From contig NZ_FMXQ01000010.1 in NCBI RefSeq assembly GCF_900104485.1, positions 62,001 to 126,000 on the forward strand: a DNA stretch of 64,000 nt, read 5' to 3'. The position numbers and the translations under genes are program-made. A model generated the notes under the pieces. The model was given only the letters and a program-made list of their open reading frames with translations, was not told the DNA's origin and searched no databases. Of the stretch, positions 1 through 9,792 are shown piece after piece. The DNA comes from Bauldia litoralis (GTDB lineage Bacteria > Pseudomonadota > Alphaproteobacteria > Rhizobiales > Kaistiaceae). The stretch's first letter is position 1. Every line of letters begins with the position of its first letter.

Positions 1-109
1 ATCCCTGCTCAATCCATCAACCGACGGTTGCAGATTCGATTCACAGCTCTTATTCGGCTAGTGTTTGTGAATGCTGTCAGGTGAGGGCGGATTTAAGTCC
101 GGGCGATCC

Positions 110-1219
110 ATGTCGCGAAATCCGTATGAAGATTTGCCGCCGGATCGGTTCTGGAAGCACGGAGTTGCGACCGCAAGCTCAAGTGCGCCTCCGAATCTCT
201 ATTGCGCCAAATGGAAGATCGAGAAAAGCGACCGGATCGCGACGGCCGGAAGTTGCTTCGCCCAGCATATTAGCCGCCACCTCAAACAGGGCGGATTCTC
301 GCTCCTCGACGTTGAGCCGCCGCCAATCCCACTCCCCGTCGAGCGTCATCACGCCTACGGCTACAGCCTCTACTCGGCGCGATATGGAAACATATACACA
401 AGCAGGCAACTGCTACAGATCGCTCGGGAAGCGTTCGAGGGCTTCACCCCTTCCGAGGTGGCATGGACAAAGCGGGGCGCTTTTTATGATTGCTTTCGAC
501 CGGGCGTAGAACCCGTCGGCCTTTCATCGCCCTTGGAAGTAGCGGATCATCGCCGCTACCACATAGAACGCGTCCGTGACCTCTTTCTTTCAATGGACAT
601 CTTCATTTTCACGCTCGGATTGACCGAGTGCTGGATAAACAGTTCAGGCGGGGAAGCCTATCCGACGGTTCCAGGCTCGATTGCCGGAACATTCGACCCA
701 GATCGATACGTATTCAAGAACCTTACTTTTGGGGAAATCTATAAAGACATTCTTCGCTTCAGAGAAATTATCGACGCCGCTCGGGGCGGTCGACCATTTC
801 GTATACTCCTGACAGTATCCCCGGTTCCGCTGACAGCGACTGCTTCGGATCAACACGTATTGCAAGCTACAATATACTCCAAGTCGGTCTTGCGGGCGGT
901 GGCTGGTCAACTGCAATCAGAATTCGACGAGATTGATTATTATCCCTCCTATGAAATCATCACCCATCCGTGGGCGACCCGCGATTTCTTTGAGTCCAAC
1001 AAACGTACCGTATCGTCTCAGGGTGTCGCTCTCGCGATGAAGACCTTCATGGACGAGCACACCACGCTCCGCCCCAGCGCGACGCTGGGTGCCGCTCCGG
1101 CAAGCGCGCTGGCCACCAGATCAGGGGACGTCCCGGAGCATTCTCCCCGCGAGGCCGGGGAATCGGATCTGAAATGCGAAGAGTACCTTCTGGAGCAGTG
1201 GGCCGGAGAAACCCGTTGA
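110..1219 (+). CDS. GSCFA domain protein
   Basis: The 369-residue product carries the GSCFA motif at residues 47-51 that names this family, plus the conserved stretches TLGLTE and TVSPVPL. GSCFA proteins are related to the SGNH/PC-esterase hydrolases and are often found near polysaccharide genes; the substrate is unknown. The ATG at 110 was preferred over one at 71 because the family begins with a short N-PY-x-LPP-x-FW segment, visible here at residues 4-15. The last codons overlap the next gene, so the two are probably translated together. Base composition is AT-richer than most of the window, which suggests acquired DNA. Confidence 0.85.
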   Translation: MSRNPYEDLPPDRFWKHGVATASSSAPPNLYCAKWKIEKSDRIATAGSCFAQHISRHLKQGGFSLLDVEPPPIPLPVERHHAYGYSLYSARYGNIYTSRQLLQIAREAFEGFTPSEVAWTKRGAFYDCFRPGVEPVGLSSPLEVADHRRYHIERVRDLFLSMDIFIFTLGLTECWINSSGGEAYPTVPGSIAGTFDPDRYVFKNLTFGEIYKDILRFREIIDAARGGRPFRILLTVSPVPLTATASDQHVLQATIYSKSVLRAVAGQLQSEFDEIDYYPSYEIITHPWATRDFFESNKRTVSSQGVALAMKTFMDEHTTLRPSATLGAAPASALATRSGDVPEHSPREAGESDLKCEEYLLEQWAGETR

Positions 1220-1980
1220 AGGAAGTTCTGATTGCTGGAAACTCCCAATTGGGTGCGCTGCGAAATGCCTATCTCCTTGACAAGGACGTTGTTTCTGCCC
1301 GGCTTGACATAACCTTCTTCGCAACCCCTGGTGGGTCCGGGCCCTACATGGCAGTTGAAAACGGTCGCCTGGTTGCGAGCGATCGCGCTGACCCGAATCG
1401 TGTCTTCTGGTCGCCAGCGAAAGCATCAGAGCGTCCGATCGACTCCTACGATGCAGTCGTCGTCAGCGCCTTGGGCTTCATCGATGGCTTCACGAACGAT
1501 CTTCCGGCGGCCGCCCGCGTCCGACTGTCTACGTTCAAGCCATTGGATCGCGGGACGGTGCCGTTTGTGTCCGAGGCGTGTTTTCGTGAACTCATCAGAG
1601 CCGCCCTGAGCATACAGCCCGGCTTCATCTTCCTCAGAAATCTTCGACAGGTGTATAAAGGTGAAGTGATTGTCCAGCCATTTCCATATCATCCAAGTGG
1701 AGTGACAAGGCGGACCGGCTGGCAAATAGCCAGTCGATACGATGATTCAATCGGTTATTATAAATTTCTGAGCAAAATCAAAGACTCCTATCTTTCGCAA
1801 ACCTGTAATAGTCTTGGAGCAACCCTTCTTGACTATCCATACGCCGATCTTCGGAGCACCATGTTCACGCCCGAAGACTTGGTGGATCCAACGGATTTTG
1901 TTCATCCCAATACGGAGTATGGCGCTGCCGTCCTCCAGCAGATCGCTGAAGTCCTCGCTACTGGCGAGAAAGGCAGTTGA
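1216..1980 (+). CDS. SGNH-like protein coupled to the GSCFA gene
   Basis: This 254-residue protein has a GNSQ turn at residues 8-11, resembling the nucleophile block of SGNH/GDSL hydrolases, and near its C-terminus a DPTDFVHPN segment resembling the DxxH block. That fits a hydrolase or acyl/acetyl esterase acting with the GSCFA protein, but the function is inferred. The TTG at 1216 overlaps the upstream TGA by four bases (TTGA) and places the conserved beta-strand at the N-terminus. An in-frame ATG at 1174 would add 14 unlikely residues. AT-rich codons such as TAT, AAA and TTT are commoner here than elsewhere in the window. Confidence 0.7.
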   Translation: MKEVLIAGNSQLGALRNAYLLDKDVVSARLDITFFATPGGSGPYMAVENGRLVASDRADPNRVFWSPAKASERPIDSYDAVVVSALGFIDGFTNDLPAAARVRLSTFKPLDRGTVPFVSEACFRELIRAALSIQPGFIFLRNLRQVYKGEVIVQPFPYHPSGVTRRTGWQIASRYDDSIGYYKFLSKIKDSYLSQTCNSLGATLLDYPYADLRSTMFTPEDLVDPTDFVHPNTEYGAAVLQQIAEVLATGEKGS

Positions 1981-2058
1981 TGTCGGAACGCCCGGTGCGA
2001 ATGCCTGGCAGTGGCACCTTCCCCGGATCGGATTTCAAGCGAGAATTGCTGAAAATGC

Positions 2059-2133
2059 TGGAGCGGGTGATCGGGATCGAACCGACGACATTCAGCTTGG
2101 GAAGCTGACGTTCTACCACTGAACTACACCCGC
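2059..2133 (-). tRNA. tRNA-Gly (anticodon CCC), CCA encoded
   Basis: The minus strand folds into a complete cloverleaf. The acceptor stem is GCGGGTG/CACCCGC, the D arm contains GTTCAGTGGTAGAAC, the anticodon stem TCAGC/GCTGA closes the loop TTCCCAA, and the T arm contains GGTTCGATCCC. The anticodon is CCC, reading GGG glycine codons. The 3' CCA is encoded at 2059-2061. The 3' end points toward the AT-richer GSCFA genes, the side on which integrative elements normally insert. Confidence 0.96.
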
Positions 2134-2291
2134 GCGGCCGCCATTGATCAGCCGGGACAGCCTCAAGTCAAGAGGCTTGCCGTAGCCACGCGCCGGACCG
2201 GCGGCGTCACCGATCGCTAAAATTCGATCCAATTCCACAAGCCGTTTTTCACGAGAATGCGATTGACTGCCCTCAACAGGAAGCGGCGCCG

Positions 2292-2738
2292 ATGTCGCCG
2301 CGCCGACAGAGGCGTCAGGATATGTTGCGTGTTCCCACCTACCTCGCTCCGAGCGCGATCGAAGGCATCGGCCTGTTCGCCGCCGAGGCGATCCCGCGCG
2401 GTACGCTGATCTGGAAGCAGGACGATCGCTTCGACCTCAGCTACGATCTTCGTGATCTCGACCCGGAAGATCATCTCCTGCGGGACATGCTCCGCTGCTA
2501 CGGCTACCAGCCCGGCGACGAGCCGGTTTTCGTGCTGTGCGGCGACAATGCGCGGTTCATGAACCACTCGTCGCAGGCCAATGCCGATGACATCGGCGAC
2601 CTGACCATCGCCTGCGCAGACATCGCAAAGGGCGAGGAAATCACCTGCGACTATGCCAAATTCGATCGTGGCTTCGCCCGGCGCGACTTCGCCCGGCAAC
2701 TCGGCATGCCCGCGTCCGTGTCGGACCGCGCCGCCTAG
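2292..2738 (+). CDS. SET domain protein
   Basis: A compact 148-residue SET-domain protein. The first SET block GIGLFAAEAIPRG lies near residues 25-37, the FMNHSSQANAD segment contains the NHS motif of the S-adenosylmethionine site, and GEEITCDYAKFD matches the C-terminal GEELxYDY block. Bacterial SET proteins of this size are presumed lysine methyltransferases, but the target is unknown. Starts at 2292 and 2322 are both possible; the second removes a basic ten-residue leader. The gene converges on the dCTP deaminase gene, and the two stop codons share the four bases CTAG. Confidence 0.85.
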   Translation: MSPRRQRRQDMLRVPTYLAPSAIEGIGLFAAEAIPRGTLIWKQDDRFDLSYDLRDLDPEDHLLRDMLRCYGYQPGDEPVFVLCGDNARFMNHSSQANADDIGDLTIACADIAKGEEITCDYAKFDRGFARRDFARQLGMPASVSDRAA

Positions 2739-3835
2739 CCCACCCGGAAGTGCTTCGACAGCTTCAGGCCCTGCGCCTGGTAGTGCGAACCGATCCCCTG
2801 GCCATAGAGTTCCCGAGGCCGCTCCAGCATGTGCTCGTAGACCAGCCGGCCGACCGACTGGCCGTGTTCGAGGATGAACGGGATCTCGTGGCTGCGCACT
2901 TCCAGCACGGCGCGACTGCCGGCGCCGCCGGATTCCGAATGGCCGAAGCCCGGATCGAAGAAGCCGGCATAATGCACCCGGAACTCGCCGACCAGCGGGT
3001 CGAAGGGCACCATCTCGGCGGCATAGTCCGGCGGCACATGCACCGCCTCGCGCGAGACCAGGATGTAGAACTGGTCCGGGTCGAGGATCAGTTCGCGCCG
3101 GCCGCGGATGGCGATCGGCTCCCAGAATTCATGCATGTCATAGGCGTCGCGGCGGTCGACATCGACGAGCCCGGTATGACGCTTGGCGCGATAGCCGACG
3201 GTGCGCTCGTCGCCGCCAAGGTCGATCGACAGCATCAGCCCATCGGCGATCTGCGGATCGCCGTCGACCAGCGGCGTCTCGGCATGCAGCGCCTTCAGCG
3301 CCGTATCGTCGAGCCGCGCGTTGCCACGGCGGAAGCGGATCTGCGACAGGCGCGAGCCGGCCCGCACGATGATCGGAAAGGTGCGCGGGCTGATCTCGAG
3401 ATAGAGCTGACCGGTATAGCCGGCCGCGACGGTATCGAACTCGCGCGACCGGTCGGTGATCACCCGGGTAAAGACGTCGAGCCGACCGGTGGAGGACTTC
3501 GGGTTGGTCGCGGCGGCGATATCCGCCGGCAGCGCCAGTTCCTCGATCAGGGGCACGATATAGACGCCGCCGCTTCGCCCCGGCTCCAGCAGCGCACCGG
3601 AGGTCAGGTCGATCTCGTGCAGCTTGAGCGCTTCGATCCGCTCGGCAACTGTCGCGGAGGGGCCGGGCAGGAAGCTGGCGCGGACGCGATAGGCCACCGG
3701 CCCGAGCCGCAGATCGAGGCTCGCCGGCTGGATCTGGTCGGCGTCGAAAGGCGTCGCCGGGCGTATCTGTCCCGCCTCGGCCAGCGCGGCAATCCTGTGT
3801 GCCGGCAAGATCCCGGTGGGTCCGTCCTCGGCCAT
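2735..3835 (-). CDS. dcd: 2'-deoxycytidine 5'-triphosphate deaminase (long form)
   Basis: The 366-residue product matches the long, two-domain dCTP deaminase of Alphaproteobacteria. The N-terminus GILPAHRIAALAEAGQI leads into QPASLDLRLG, the family signature, and a second dUTPase-like domain fills the C-terminal half. The enzyme deaminates dCTP to dUTP, supplying the route to dTTP. The ATG at 3835 lies behind a GAGGG ribosome site and is preferred over a TTG at 3850. The usual short Dcd is about 190 residues, so the length marks the duplicated form. Confidence 0.9.
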   Translation of the reverse strand: MAEDGPTGILPAHRIAALAEAGQIRPATPFDADQIQPASLDLRLGPVAYRVRASFLPGPSATVAERIEALKLHEIDLTSGALLEPGRSGGVYIVPLIEELALPADIAAATNPKSSTGRLDVFTRVITDRSREFDTVAAGYTGQLYLEISPRTFPIIVRAGSRLSQIRFRRGNARLDDTALKALHAETPLVDGDPQIADGLMLSIDLGGDERTVGYRAKRHTGLVDVDRRDAYDMHEFWEPIAIRGRRELILDPDQFYILVSREAVHVPPDYAAEMVPFDPLVGEFRVHYAGFFDPGFGHSESGGAGSRAVLEVRSHEIPFILEHGQSVGRLVYEHMLERPRELYGQGIGSHYQAQGLKLSKHFRVG

Positions 3836-3895
3836 CGCCCCCTCACGCAATTCGCGGCCCAGGCCACTTCACCCGAGGCTTAGCCCATGTGGCAA

Positions 3896-3924
3896 TTGAC
3901 GCCAAGCGCCAAGCGGACTAGAAA
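3896..3924 (+). promoter_or_regulatory. Candidate sigma-70 promoter of the metZ riboswitch transcript
   Basis: TTGACG (3896-3901, 5 of 6 consensus) is followed after 17 bases by TAGAAA (3919-3924, 4 of 6). The predicted transcription start near 3931 falls just upstream of the riboswitch P1 stem, as expected for a riboswitch-led mRNA. Confidence 0.6.
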
Positions 3925-3932
3925 AAACTACT

Positions 3933-3989
3933 CCGTGGTAATTTGGGCCGGCCGGCTTGCAGCCACGTAAAACAAATCGCTAAAAGGTC
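3933..3989 (+). promoter_or_regulatory. SAM-II riboswitch
   Basis: The sequence fits the SAM-II consensus. The P1 stem CCGTGG (3933-3938) pairs with CCACG (3963-3967), an internal TTTGGGCCGGCCGGCTTGC loop follows the first arm, and the invariant 3' tail CGCTAAAAGG (3979-3988) forms the pseudoknot. SAM-II elements bind S-adenosylmethionine and are characteristic of methionine genes in Alphaproteobacteria. An intrinsic terminator and metZ follow, so SAM is expected to reduce metZ expression. Confidence 0.9.
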
Positions 3990-4006
3990 GGAAGGGTGTG
4001 CACCCG

Positions 4007-4031
4007 ACCCGGCCATGCGGCCGGGTTTTTT
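4007..4031 (+). terminator. Riboswitch expression-platform terminator
   Basis: An 8-bp GC-rich stem (ACCCGGCC 4007-4014 with GGCCGGGT 4019-4026, loop ATGC) runs into TTTTT (4027-4031). It sits between the SAM-II element and metZ. An alternative stem joins GGTC (3986-3989), at the edge of the riboswitch, with GACC (4006-4009), and an inner GGGT/ACCC helix extends it. That would consume the left terminator arm, giving a simple on/off switch. The structure is seen; the switching is inferred. Confidence 0.8.
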
Positions 4032-4049
4032 GTTGGAGGGGTGCAGGAT

Positions 4050-5252
4050 ATGGCCAAGCGCGCAAAGAAAAAGACAACCGGCCTGCGGCCGGCGACGACC
4101 CTGGTTCACGGCGGCATCGAGCGGTCTCGCTTCGGCGAAACCTCCGAGGCGATCTTCCTGACCCAGGGATATGTCTACGAGACGGCGGAATCGGCCGAGG
4201 CCCGTTTCAAGGGCGACGATCCCGGCCACGTCTATTCGCGTTATTCCAACCCGACCGTCGCGATGTTCGAGGAGCGGATGCGCCTGATGGAAGGCGCGGA
4301 AGCAGCCCGGGCGACGGCGACCGGCATGGCCGCTGTCAACATCGCGCTGATGGCCGGGCTCAAGGCCGGCGACCATGTCGTCGCCGCCAAGGCGCTGTTC
4401 GGCTCCTGCCGCTACATCATCGAGGACCTGCTGCCGCGCTTCGGCGTCACCTCGACGCTGGTCGATGGCGCCGACCTGGCGCAGTGGAAGAAGGCGGTGA
4501 AGAAGGGCAGGACCAGGGCCTTCTTCCTCGAGAGCCCGACCAACCCGACGCTGGAGATCGTCGACATCGCCGCGGTCGCCGAGATCGCCCGCAAGGCCGG
4601 CGCCAGGCTGATCGTCGACAATGTCTTCGCCACGCCGCTGATGCAAAAGCCGCTGGAGCTCGGCGCCGATGTCGTCGTCTATTCGGCGACCAAGCATATC
4701 GACGGCCAGGGCCGCTGCCTCGGCGGCGTGATCCTCGGTGGCGCGGATTTCATCGACGACGTCCATACGCTGCTCAAGCATACCGGACCGAGCATGAGCC
4801 CGTTCAATGCCTGGGTGCTGCTCAAGGGGCTTGAGACCCTGCCCATCCGCGTCGACCGGCAGGCCGCCTCGGCGGCGATCCTCGCCGATCGCATCGCCGA
4901 CCACCCGGCGGTCAAGCGAACCCTCTATCCCGGCCGCGCCGATCACCCGCAGGCAGCCCTCGCCGCGCGCCAGATGACCGGCGGCTCGACGCTGGTCGCC
5001 TTCGACGTCAAGGGCGGCAAGAAGGGCGCCTTCGCCGTCTCCAACGCCCTGAAGATCACCCGGATCTCGAACAATCTCGGCGACGCCAAGAGCCTCGTCA
5101 CCCATCCGACGACGACCACCCACCAGCGCCTGAGCGAGGAGGCCCGGCAGGAGCTCGGCATCACCCAGGGGCTGCTGCGGCTGTCGGTCGGCATCGAGGA
5201 TGTCGAGGACCTCTGGGAGGATCTTTCCCAGGCGCTCGACAAGGCGCGCTGA
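4050..5252 (+). CDS. metZ: O-succinylhomoserine sulfhydrylase
   Basis: This 400-residue Cys/Met metabolism PLP enzyme makes homocysteine from O-succinylhomoserine and sulfide. Lys215 in YSATKHIDGQGRCLGG is the Schiff-base lysine, and YSRYSNPTV (62-70) is the phosphate-binding block. The SAM-II riboswitch upstream supports a methionine-biosynthesis role. The ATG at 4050 follows GGAGGGGTGCAGGAT. Cystathionine gamma-synthase and methionine gamma-lyase are related alternatives, but the MetZ-type opening (LRPATTLVHGG) and the riboswitch favour MetZ. Confidence 0.93.
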   Translation: MAKRAKKKTTGLRPATTLVHGGIERSRFGETSEAIFLTQGYVYETAESAEARFKGDDPGHVYSRYSNPTVAMFEERMRLMEGAEAARATATGMAAVNIALMAGLKAGDHVVAAKALFGSCRYIIEDLLPRFGVTSTLVDGADLAQWKKAVKKGRTRAFFLESPTNPTLEIVDIAAVAEIARKAGARLIVDNVFATPLMQKPLELGADVVVYSATKHIDGQGRCLGGVILGGADFIDDVHTLLKHTGPSMSPFNAWVLLKGLETLPIRVDRQAASAAILADRIADHPAVKRTLYPGRADHPQAALAARQMTGGSTLVAFDVKGGKKGAFAVSNALKITRISNNLGDAKSLVTHPTTTTHQRLSEEARQELGITQGLLRLSVGIEDVEDLWEDLSQALDKAR

Positions 5253-5317
5253 GGCCCCACCGAAGGAATTGACGCCGCGGGTCCTGCCGCATAATTGTTC
5301 GGCGGCAAGGAGCACGC

Positions 5318-5710
5318 ATGTACAAGGCCACGACCCAGCAGATTCAGGTGACTGTCGAACCGAGCTTCCTGGAGTCCGAGTCTGCGCCGGACGACAGCCG
5401 CTACTTCTGGGCCTATACCATCGAGATCGCCAATCTCGGCGATGCCGTCGTGCAACTGCGTTCGCGTCACTGGCGGATCACCGATGCCAACGGCCGCACG
5501 GAGGAAGTGCGCGGCGCCGGGGTGGTCGGCGAGCAGCCGGTGCTCAAGCCCGGCGAGACCTTCTCCTATACCAGCGGCTGCCCGCTGACGACGAATTCCG
5601 GGATCATGGTCGGCAGCTACGAGATGGAAGGCGAGAACGGCGACCTGTTCTCCATCGACATCCCCGCCTTCTCGCTCGACCTTCCCGACCAGCGGAAGAC
5701 GGTCAACTGA
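5318..5710 (+). CDS. apaG: ApaG domain protein
   Basis: The 130-residue protein is full length for ApaG, an immunoglobulin-like beta-sandwich protein linked to Co/Mg resistance and Ap4A metabolism. The core segments [27 protein letters not shown] and [21 protein letters not shown] are all present. An AAGGAG ribosome site precedes the ATG. The stop codon overlaps the start of the next gene. Confidence 0.95.
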   Translation: MYKATTQQIQVTVEPSFLESESAPDDSRYFWAYTIEIANLGDAVVQLRSRHWRITDANGRTEEVRGAGVVGEQPVLKPGETFSYTSGCPLTTNSGIMVGSYEMEGENGDLFSIDIPAFSLDLPDQRKTVN

Positions 5711-6633
5711 GCAGCGGCAAGGCCGCGATCCTCGCGCGCTACGGCCTCGGCGAAGGCGATCTCCTCGGCGTCGGCTCCGAATCCTGGGTCTATGCCCTCG
5801 ACGCCTCCCGCGTGCTGCGCATCCGCCGCGCGCCCGAAGCGCCCGGGACGGTTGAACGGCTGAAGCGTTTCCTCGACGATATCACCGGCCGCCTTCCCTT
5901 CCCGACGCCGCGCATCGAGGCGATCGAAGCGGAGGGCGTTACCATCGAGACGCGTCTCCATGGCAGGCCGCTTTCGGAAATCCTGCCCGACCTCGGCGCG
6001 GACGATCGGCGAACCGCGCTCCAGCGCTATTGCGACGTCGCCGTCGCCGTCGGCGCGGTGACGCTGCCCGACGAACCGTATGGCCTGCTCCTCGCCAGCG
6101 ACCGGGTCACCGCCGACACCTGGCCGGGCTTCTTCGCCGCCAGCCTCGATCGCCATGTCGCCCGCACCCGGCCCTACCTCGCCGCGGCCTTTGGCGATGT
6201 CGACGCGCTTGTCGGCAAGGCGCTGGACCGGATGACCGCCCTTCCCGCCACGCCGCGCAAGGCGCTCGCCCATGGCGACGTCTTTCCCGGCAACGTGTTG
6301 ATGGACGACGACCTCACCGTCACCGGACTGGTCGATTTCGGCACATGGACGCTGGTCGCGGACGCGGGCTACGACGTCACTGCCGCCGTGATGTTCGCCG
6401 AGGTCGACGCCGCCTGCACGCCCGACGACGGCGCCCCGTTGCGCGCGATCCTGCTCGACCATGCCGGCGCGGCCGCCATCCCGGCCATGACCTTCTACCG
6501 CGCCTATTTCGCCTTCACGCTGTTCGACCCCCACGACAACGGCCTCTACCCGAAACTCCAGCCCTGGAGTCTCGCGGCCCTGAAGGCGCTCGCCGATGGA
6601 TCCATCGACGACTGGGCTATGAGCCGCCGCTGA
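5707..6633 (+). CDS. Aminoglycoside phosphotransferase (APH) family protein
   Basis: The coding frame gives a 308-residue kinase-fold protein. HGDVFPGN near residue 190 is the catalytic loop and VDFGTWT is the metal-binding DFG segment. Substrates in this family include antibiotics, choline and other small alcohols, so no resistance role is claimed. There is no in-frame ATG, GTG or TTG for more than 180 bases upstream of residue 1. The first in-frame GTG after it lies at about 5809 and would remove the nucleotide-binding loop. A CTG at 5707, overlapping the apaG stop as CTGA and preceded by GGAAG at 5694-5698, is the best start. The 3' end overlaps hslO convergently by 17 bases. Confidence 0.82.
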   Translation: MSSGKAAILARYGLGEGDLLGVGSESWVYALDASRVLRIRRAPEAPGTVERLKRFLDDITGRLPFPTPRIEAIEAEGVTIETRLHGRPLSEILPDLGADDRRTALQRYCDVAVAVGAVTLPDEPYGLLLASDRVTADTWPGFFAASLDRHVARTRPYLAAAFGDVDALVGKALDRMTALPATPRKALAHGDVFPGNVLMDDDLTVTGLVDFGTWTLVADAGYDVTAAVMFAEVDAACTPDDGAPLRAILLDHAGAAAIPAMTFYRAYFAFTLFDPHDNGLYPKLQPWSLAALKALADGSIDDWAMSRR

Positions 6634-7599
6634 ACTGATCGGGATCGAAGGCGTATTTGCGGCCGCAGAATTCGCAGGTCACGGCGATGCCGCCGTCCTC
6701 GATGCTCTCGGCGATCTCCTCGGCGGAGAAGCTTTCAAGCAGGCCCTCGACCTTCTCGCGTGAGCACGAACACCGATCGACGACCTGGATCGGCGAAAAA
6801 ACGCGCACGCCGCGCTCGTGGAAGAGGCGAAAGAGCAACCGTTCGGCGGGCACGGCCGGATCGGTCAGTTCGTGATCCTCGATCGTGCCGACCAGCGACT
6901 GGGCCTCGACCCAGGCGTCGTCTTCCGCGCCCGCCTCGACCTCCATCCCCTCGGGCGCATCGCCGCCGGGCAGGTCGGCCCGGATGCGCTCCGGCGCCTT
7001 CGGCAGGAACTGGACGATCAGGCCGCCGGCCCGCCACGTCCTGACCAGTTCGCCGGTCTCACGGCTCTGGAACTCGGCGACCGCCAGGCGGATGCGGGTC
7101 GGGATCTGCTCCGACTGGCGGAAATAGGTGTGGCCGGCGTCCTCCAGCGTCCCGCCGTCGAGCGGCACGATGCCCTGGTAGCGGCTCATCTCCGGGCCCT
7201 GGTCGATGGTCATCGCCAGGACGCCCTTGCCGAGCAATGCGCCGGGCTCGGTCCGCCCCTCCGCCTCGGCGGCGGCGACCTTCTCGGCGTCGAAGCGGGC
7301 ATAGCCGCGCATGCCGCCGTCGGTGCGGTAGTCGACGACCAGCATGTCGACCGGCCCATCGGTGTCGGTCTGGAGGATGAACTTGCCGTCGAATTTCAGC
7401 GACGACCCGAGAAGCACGGCAAGAACCAGCGCTTCGCCGAGCAGCTTCGAGACGGAGTCCGGATAGGCGTGGCCGGCGAGGATCGTGTTGAGCACCGGCC
7501 CCATCTGGATGGCTCGGCCGCGCACGTCGAGCGCCGCGACCTCGAAGGGCAGCGCCGCGTCGTCGCCGGCCGGCGCCACTGTCTGGACACCCGCCTCGC

Positions 7600-7603
<4 letters not shown>
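6617..7603 (-). CDS. hslO: Hsp33 redox-regulated chaperone
   Basis: The 328-residue protein is the cytosolic holdase chaperone activated by oxidation. Its C-terminus carries the zinc/redox switch [10 protein letters not shown] followed by [10 protein letters not shown] (CxC and CxxC). The N-terminal domain includes [21 protein letters not shown], typical of the family. The ATG overlaps the argF stop by four bases (ATGA), so it is the last gene of the argD-argF-hslO operon. This order recurs in Rhizobiales. Confidence 0.96.
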
Positions 7604-8520
<917 letters not shown>

Positions 8521-8524
8521 CGCC

Positions 8525-9718
8525 TCAGCTGCCCGCAGCCTTGGCAGCCTCGATCGCGGTCAATGCCGCGTCGAAGCGCTTGACGCCTTCGTCGATCTCG
8601 GCCTCGGTGACATTGAGCGGCGGCAACAGGCGCACGACATTCTCGCCGGCCGCGACGCACATCAGGTCCTGGTCGCGCGTCGCCGCGATCACGTCGCCGG
8701 CCGGCACGATGCAACGCACGCCGATCAGCATGCCCTCGCCCCGTATCTCGCCGACGCTGTCGGGGTGGCTGTCGACGACCGAGGCGAGCCGCTGCTTGAG
8801 ATAGAGGCTCTTGCGCTGCACCTCCTCAAGGAAGCCGTCCGCCATGATGATGTCGAACACGGTGTTGCCAACTGCCATCGCCAGCGGGTTGCCGCCGAAG
8901 GTCGAGCCATGGGTGCCGGGCGTCATGCCCTTGGCCGCCTCGTCCGTGGCGAGACAGGCGCCAAAGGGGAAACCGCCGCCGATGCCCTTGGCCGAGCTCA
9001 TGATATCGGGCGCGACGCCGGACCACTGATAGCCGAACAGCCGTCCCGTGCGGCCGATGCCGGTCTGCACTTCGTCGAAGATCAGGAGCAGGCCATGCTC
9101 GTCGCACAGCGCCCGCACGTCACGCAGGAACTGGCCCTCGACGAGGCGAACGCCGCCCTCGCCCTGGATCGGCTCGACCATGATCGCGGCGGTCTCGGGA
9201 CCGATCGCCGCTTCCAGCGCCTTCTTGTCGCCGAGCGGGACCTGGTCGAAACCGCCGGCGGCGGGACCGAAGCCCTCAAGGTATTTGGGATTGCCGGTGG
9301 CGGCGAGGGTCGCCAGCGTGCGGCCATGGAAGGCGCCGCTGAAGGTGATGATGCGGACGCGTTCCGGATGGCCGCTGACGAACTGGTAGCGACGGGCGGT
9401 CTTGATCGCGCATTCCACCGCCTCGGCGCCGGAATTGCAGAAAAACACCTTGTCGGCAAAAGTCGCGCCGACGAGCTTCGCGGCAAGCGCCTCCTGCTCC
9501 GGGATCTGGAACAGGTTGGAGACATGCCAGAGCTTCTCCGCCTGCGCCTTCAGCGCCTCGACAAGCTGTGGATGAGCATGGCCGAGCGCATTCACCGCGA
9601 CACCGCCCGAGAAATCGAGCATGCGGCGGCCGTCGGTGGTTATCGCCCATACGCCTTCGCCGCGCTCGAAAGCCAGCGGTGCCCGCGCGAATGTCTCGAA
9701 AAGAGGTGAGCGGTTCAT
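8525..9718 (-). CDS. argD: Acetylornithine aminotransferase
   Basis: A 397-residue class III PLP aminotransferase. [14 protein letters not shown] is the cofactor phosphate loop, [12 protein letters not shown] includes the pyridine-ring aspartate, and [14 protein letters not shown] holds the Schiff-base lysine. In this context it makes N-acetylornithine and may also act in lysine synthesis as succinyl-DAP aminotransferase, since dapD and dapE are in the window. It is the first gene of the argD-argF-hslO operon. Confidence 0.96.
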   Translation of the reverse strand: MNRSPLFETFARAPLAFERGEGVWAITTDGRRMLDFSGGVAVNALGHAHPQLVEALKAQAEKLWHVSNLFQIPEQEALAAKLVGATFADKVFFCNSGAEAVECAIKTARRYQFVSGHPERVRIITFSGAFHGRTLATLAATGNPKYLEGFGPAAGGFDQVPLGDKKALEAAIGPETAAIMVEPIQGEGGVRLVEGQFLRDVRALCDEHGLLLIFDEVQTGIGRTGRLFGYQWSGVAPDIMSSAKGIGGGFPFGACLATDEAAKGMTPGTHGSTFGGNPLAMAVGNTVFDIIMADGFLEEVQRKSLYLKQRLASVVDSHPDSVGEIRGEGMLIGVRCIVPAGDVIAATRDQDLMCVAAGENVVRLLPPLNVTEAEIDEGVKRFDAALTAIEAAKAAGS

Positions 9719-9752
9719 GGTCGCCCCCGTGCCAACTCATTGTCCAGAAATC

Positions 9753-9779
9753 AAAAAAGCGCCGCCCGCGGGCAGCACT
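9753..9779 (-). terminator. Terminator-like hairpin in the argD leader
   Basis: On the minus strand a 9-bp stem (AGTGCTGCC with GGCGGCGCT, two T-G wobbles, loop CGCG) is followed by a T6 run (9758-9753). It lies about 35 bases upstream of the argD ATG and just downstream of the candidate argD promoter. No gene ends here, because gcrA points away, so it is either an attenuator or a 5'-end structure. Confidence 0.55.
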
Positions 9780-9792
9780 CTCGCGAGCAGAC

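Noticed and set aside
3918-5315. Long minus-strand open frame (465 codons) opposite metZ
   Set aside because: High-GC third-position shadow of metZ; composition is Gly/Arg/Asp/Leu-rich with no family motif and it covers the riboswitch.
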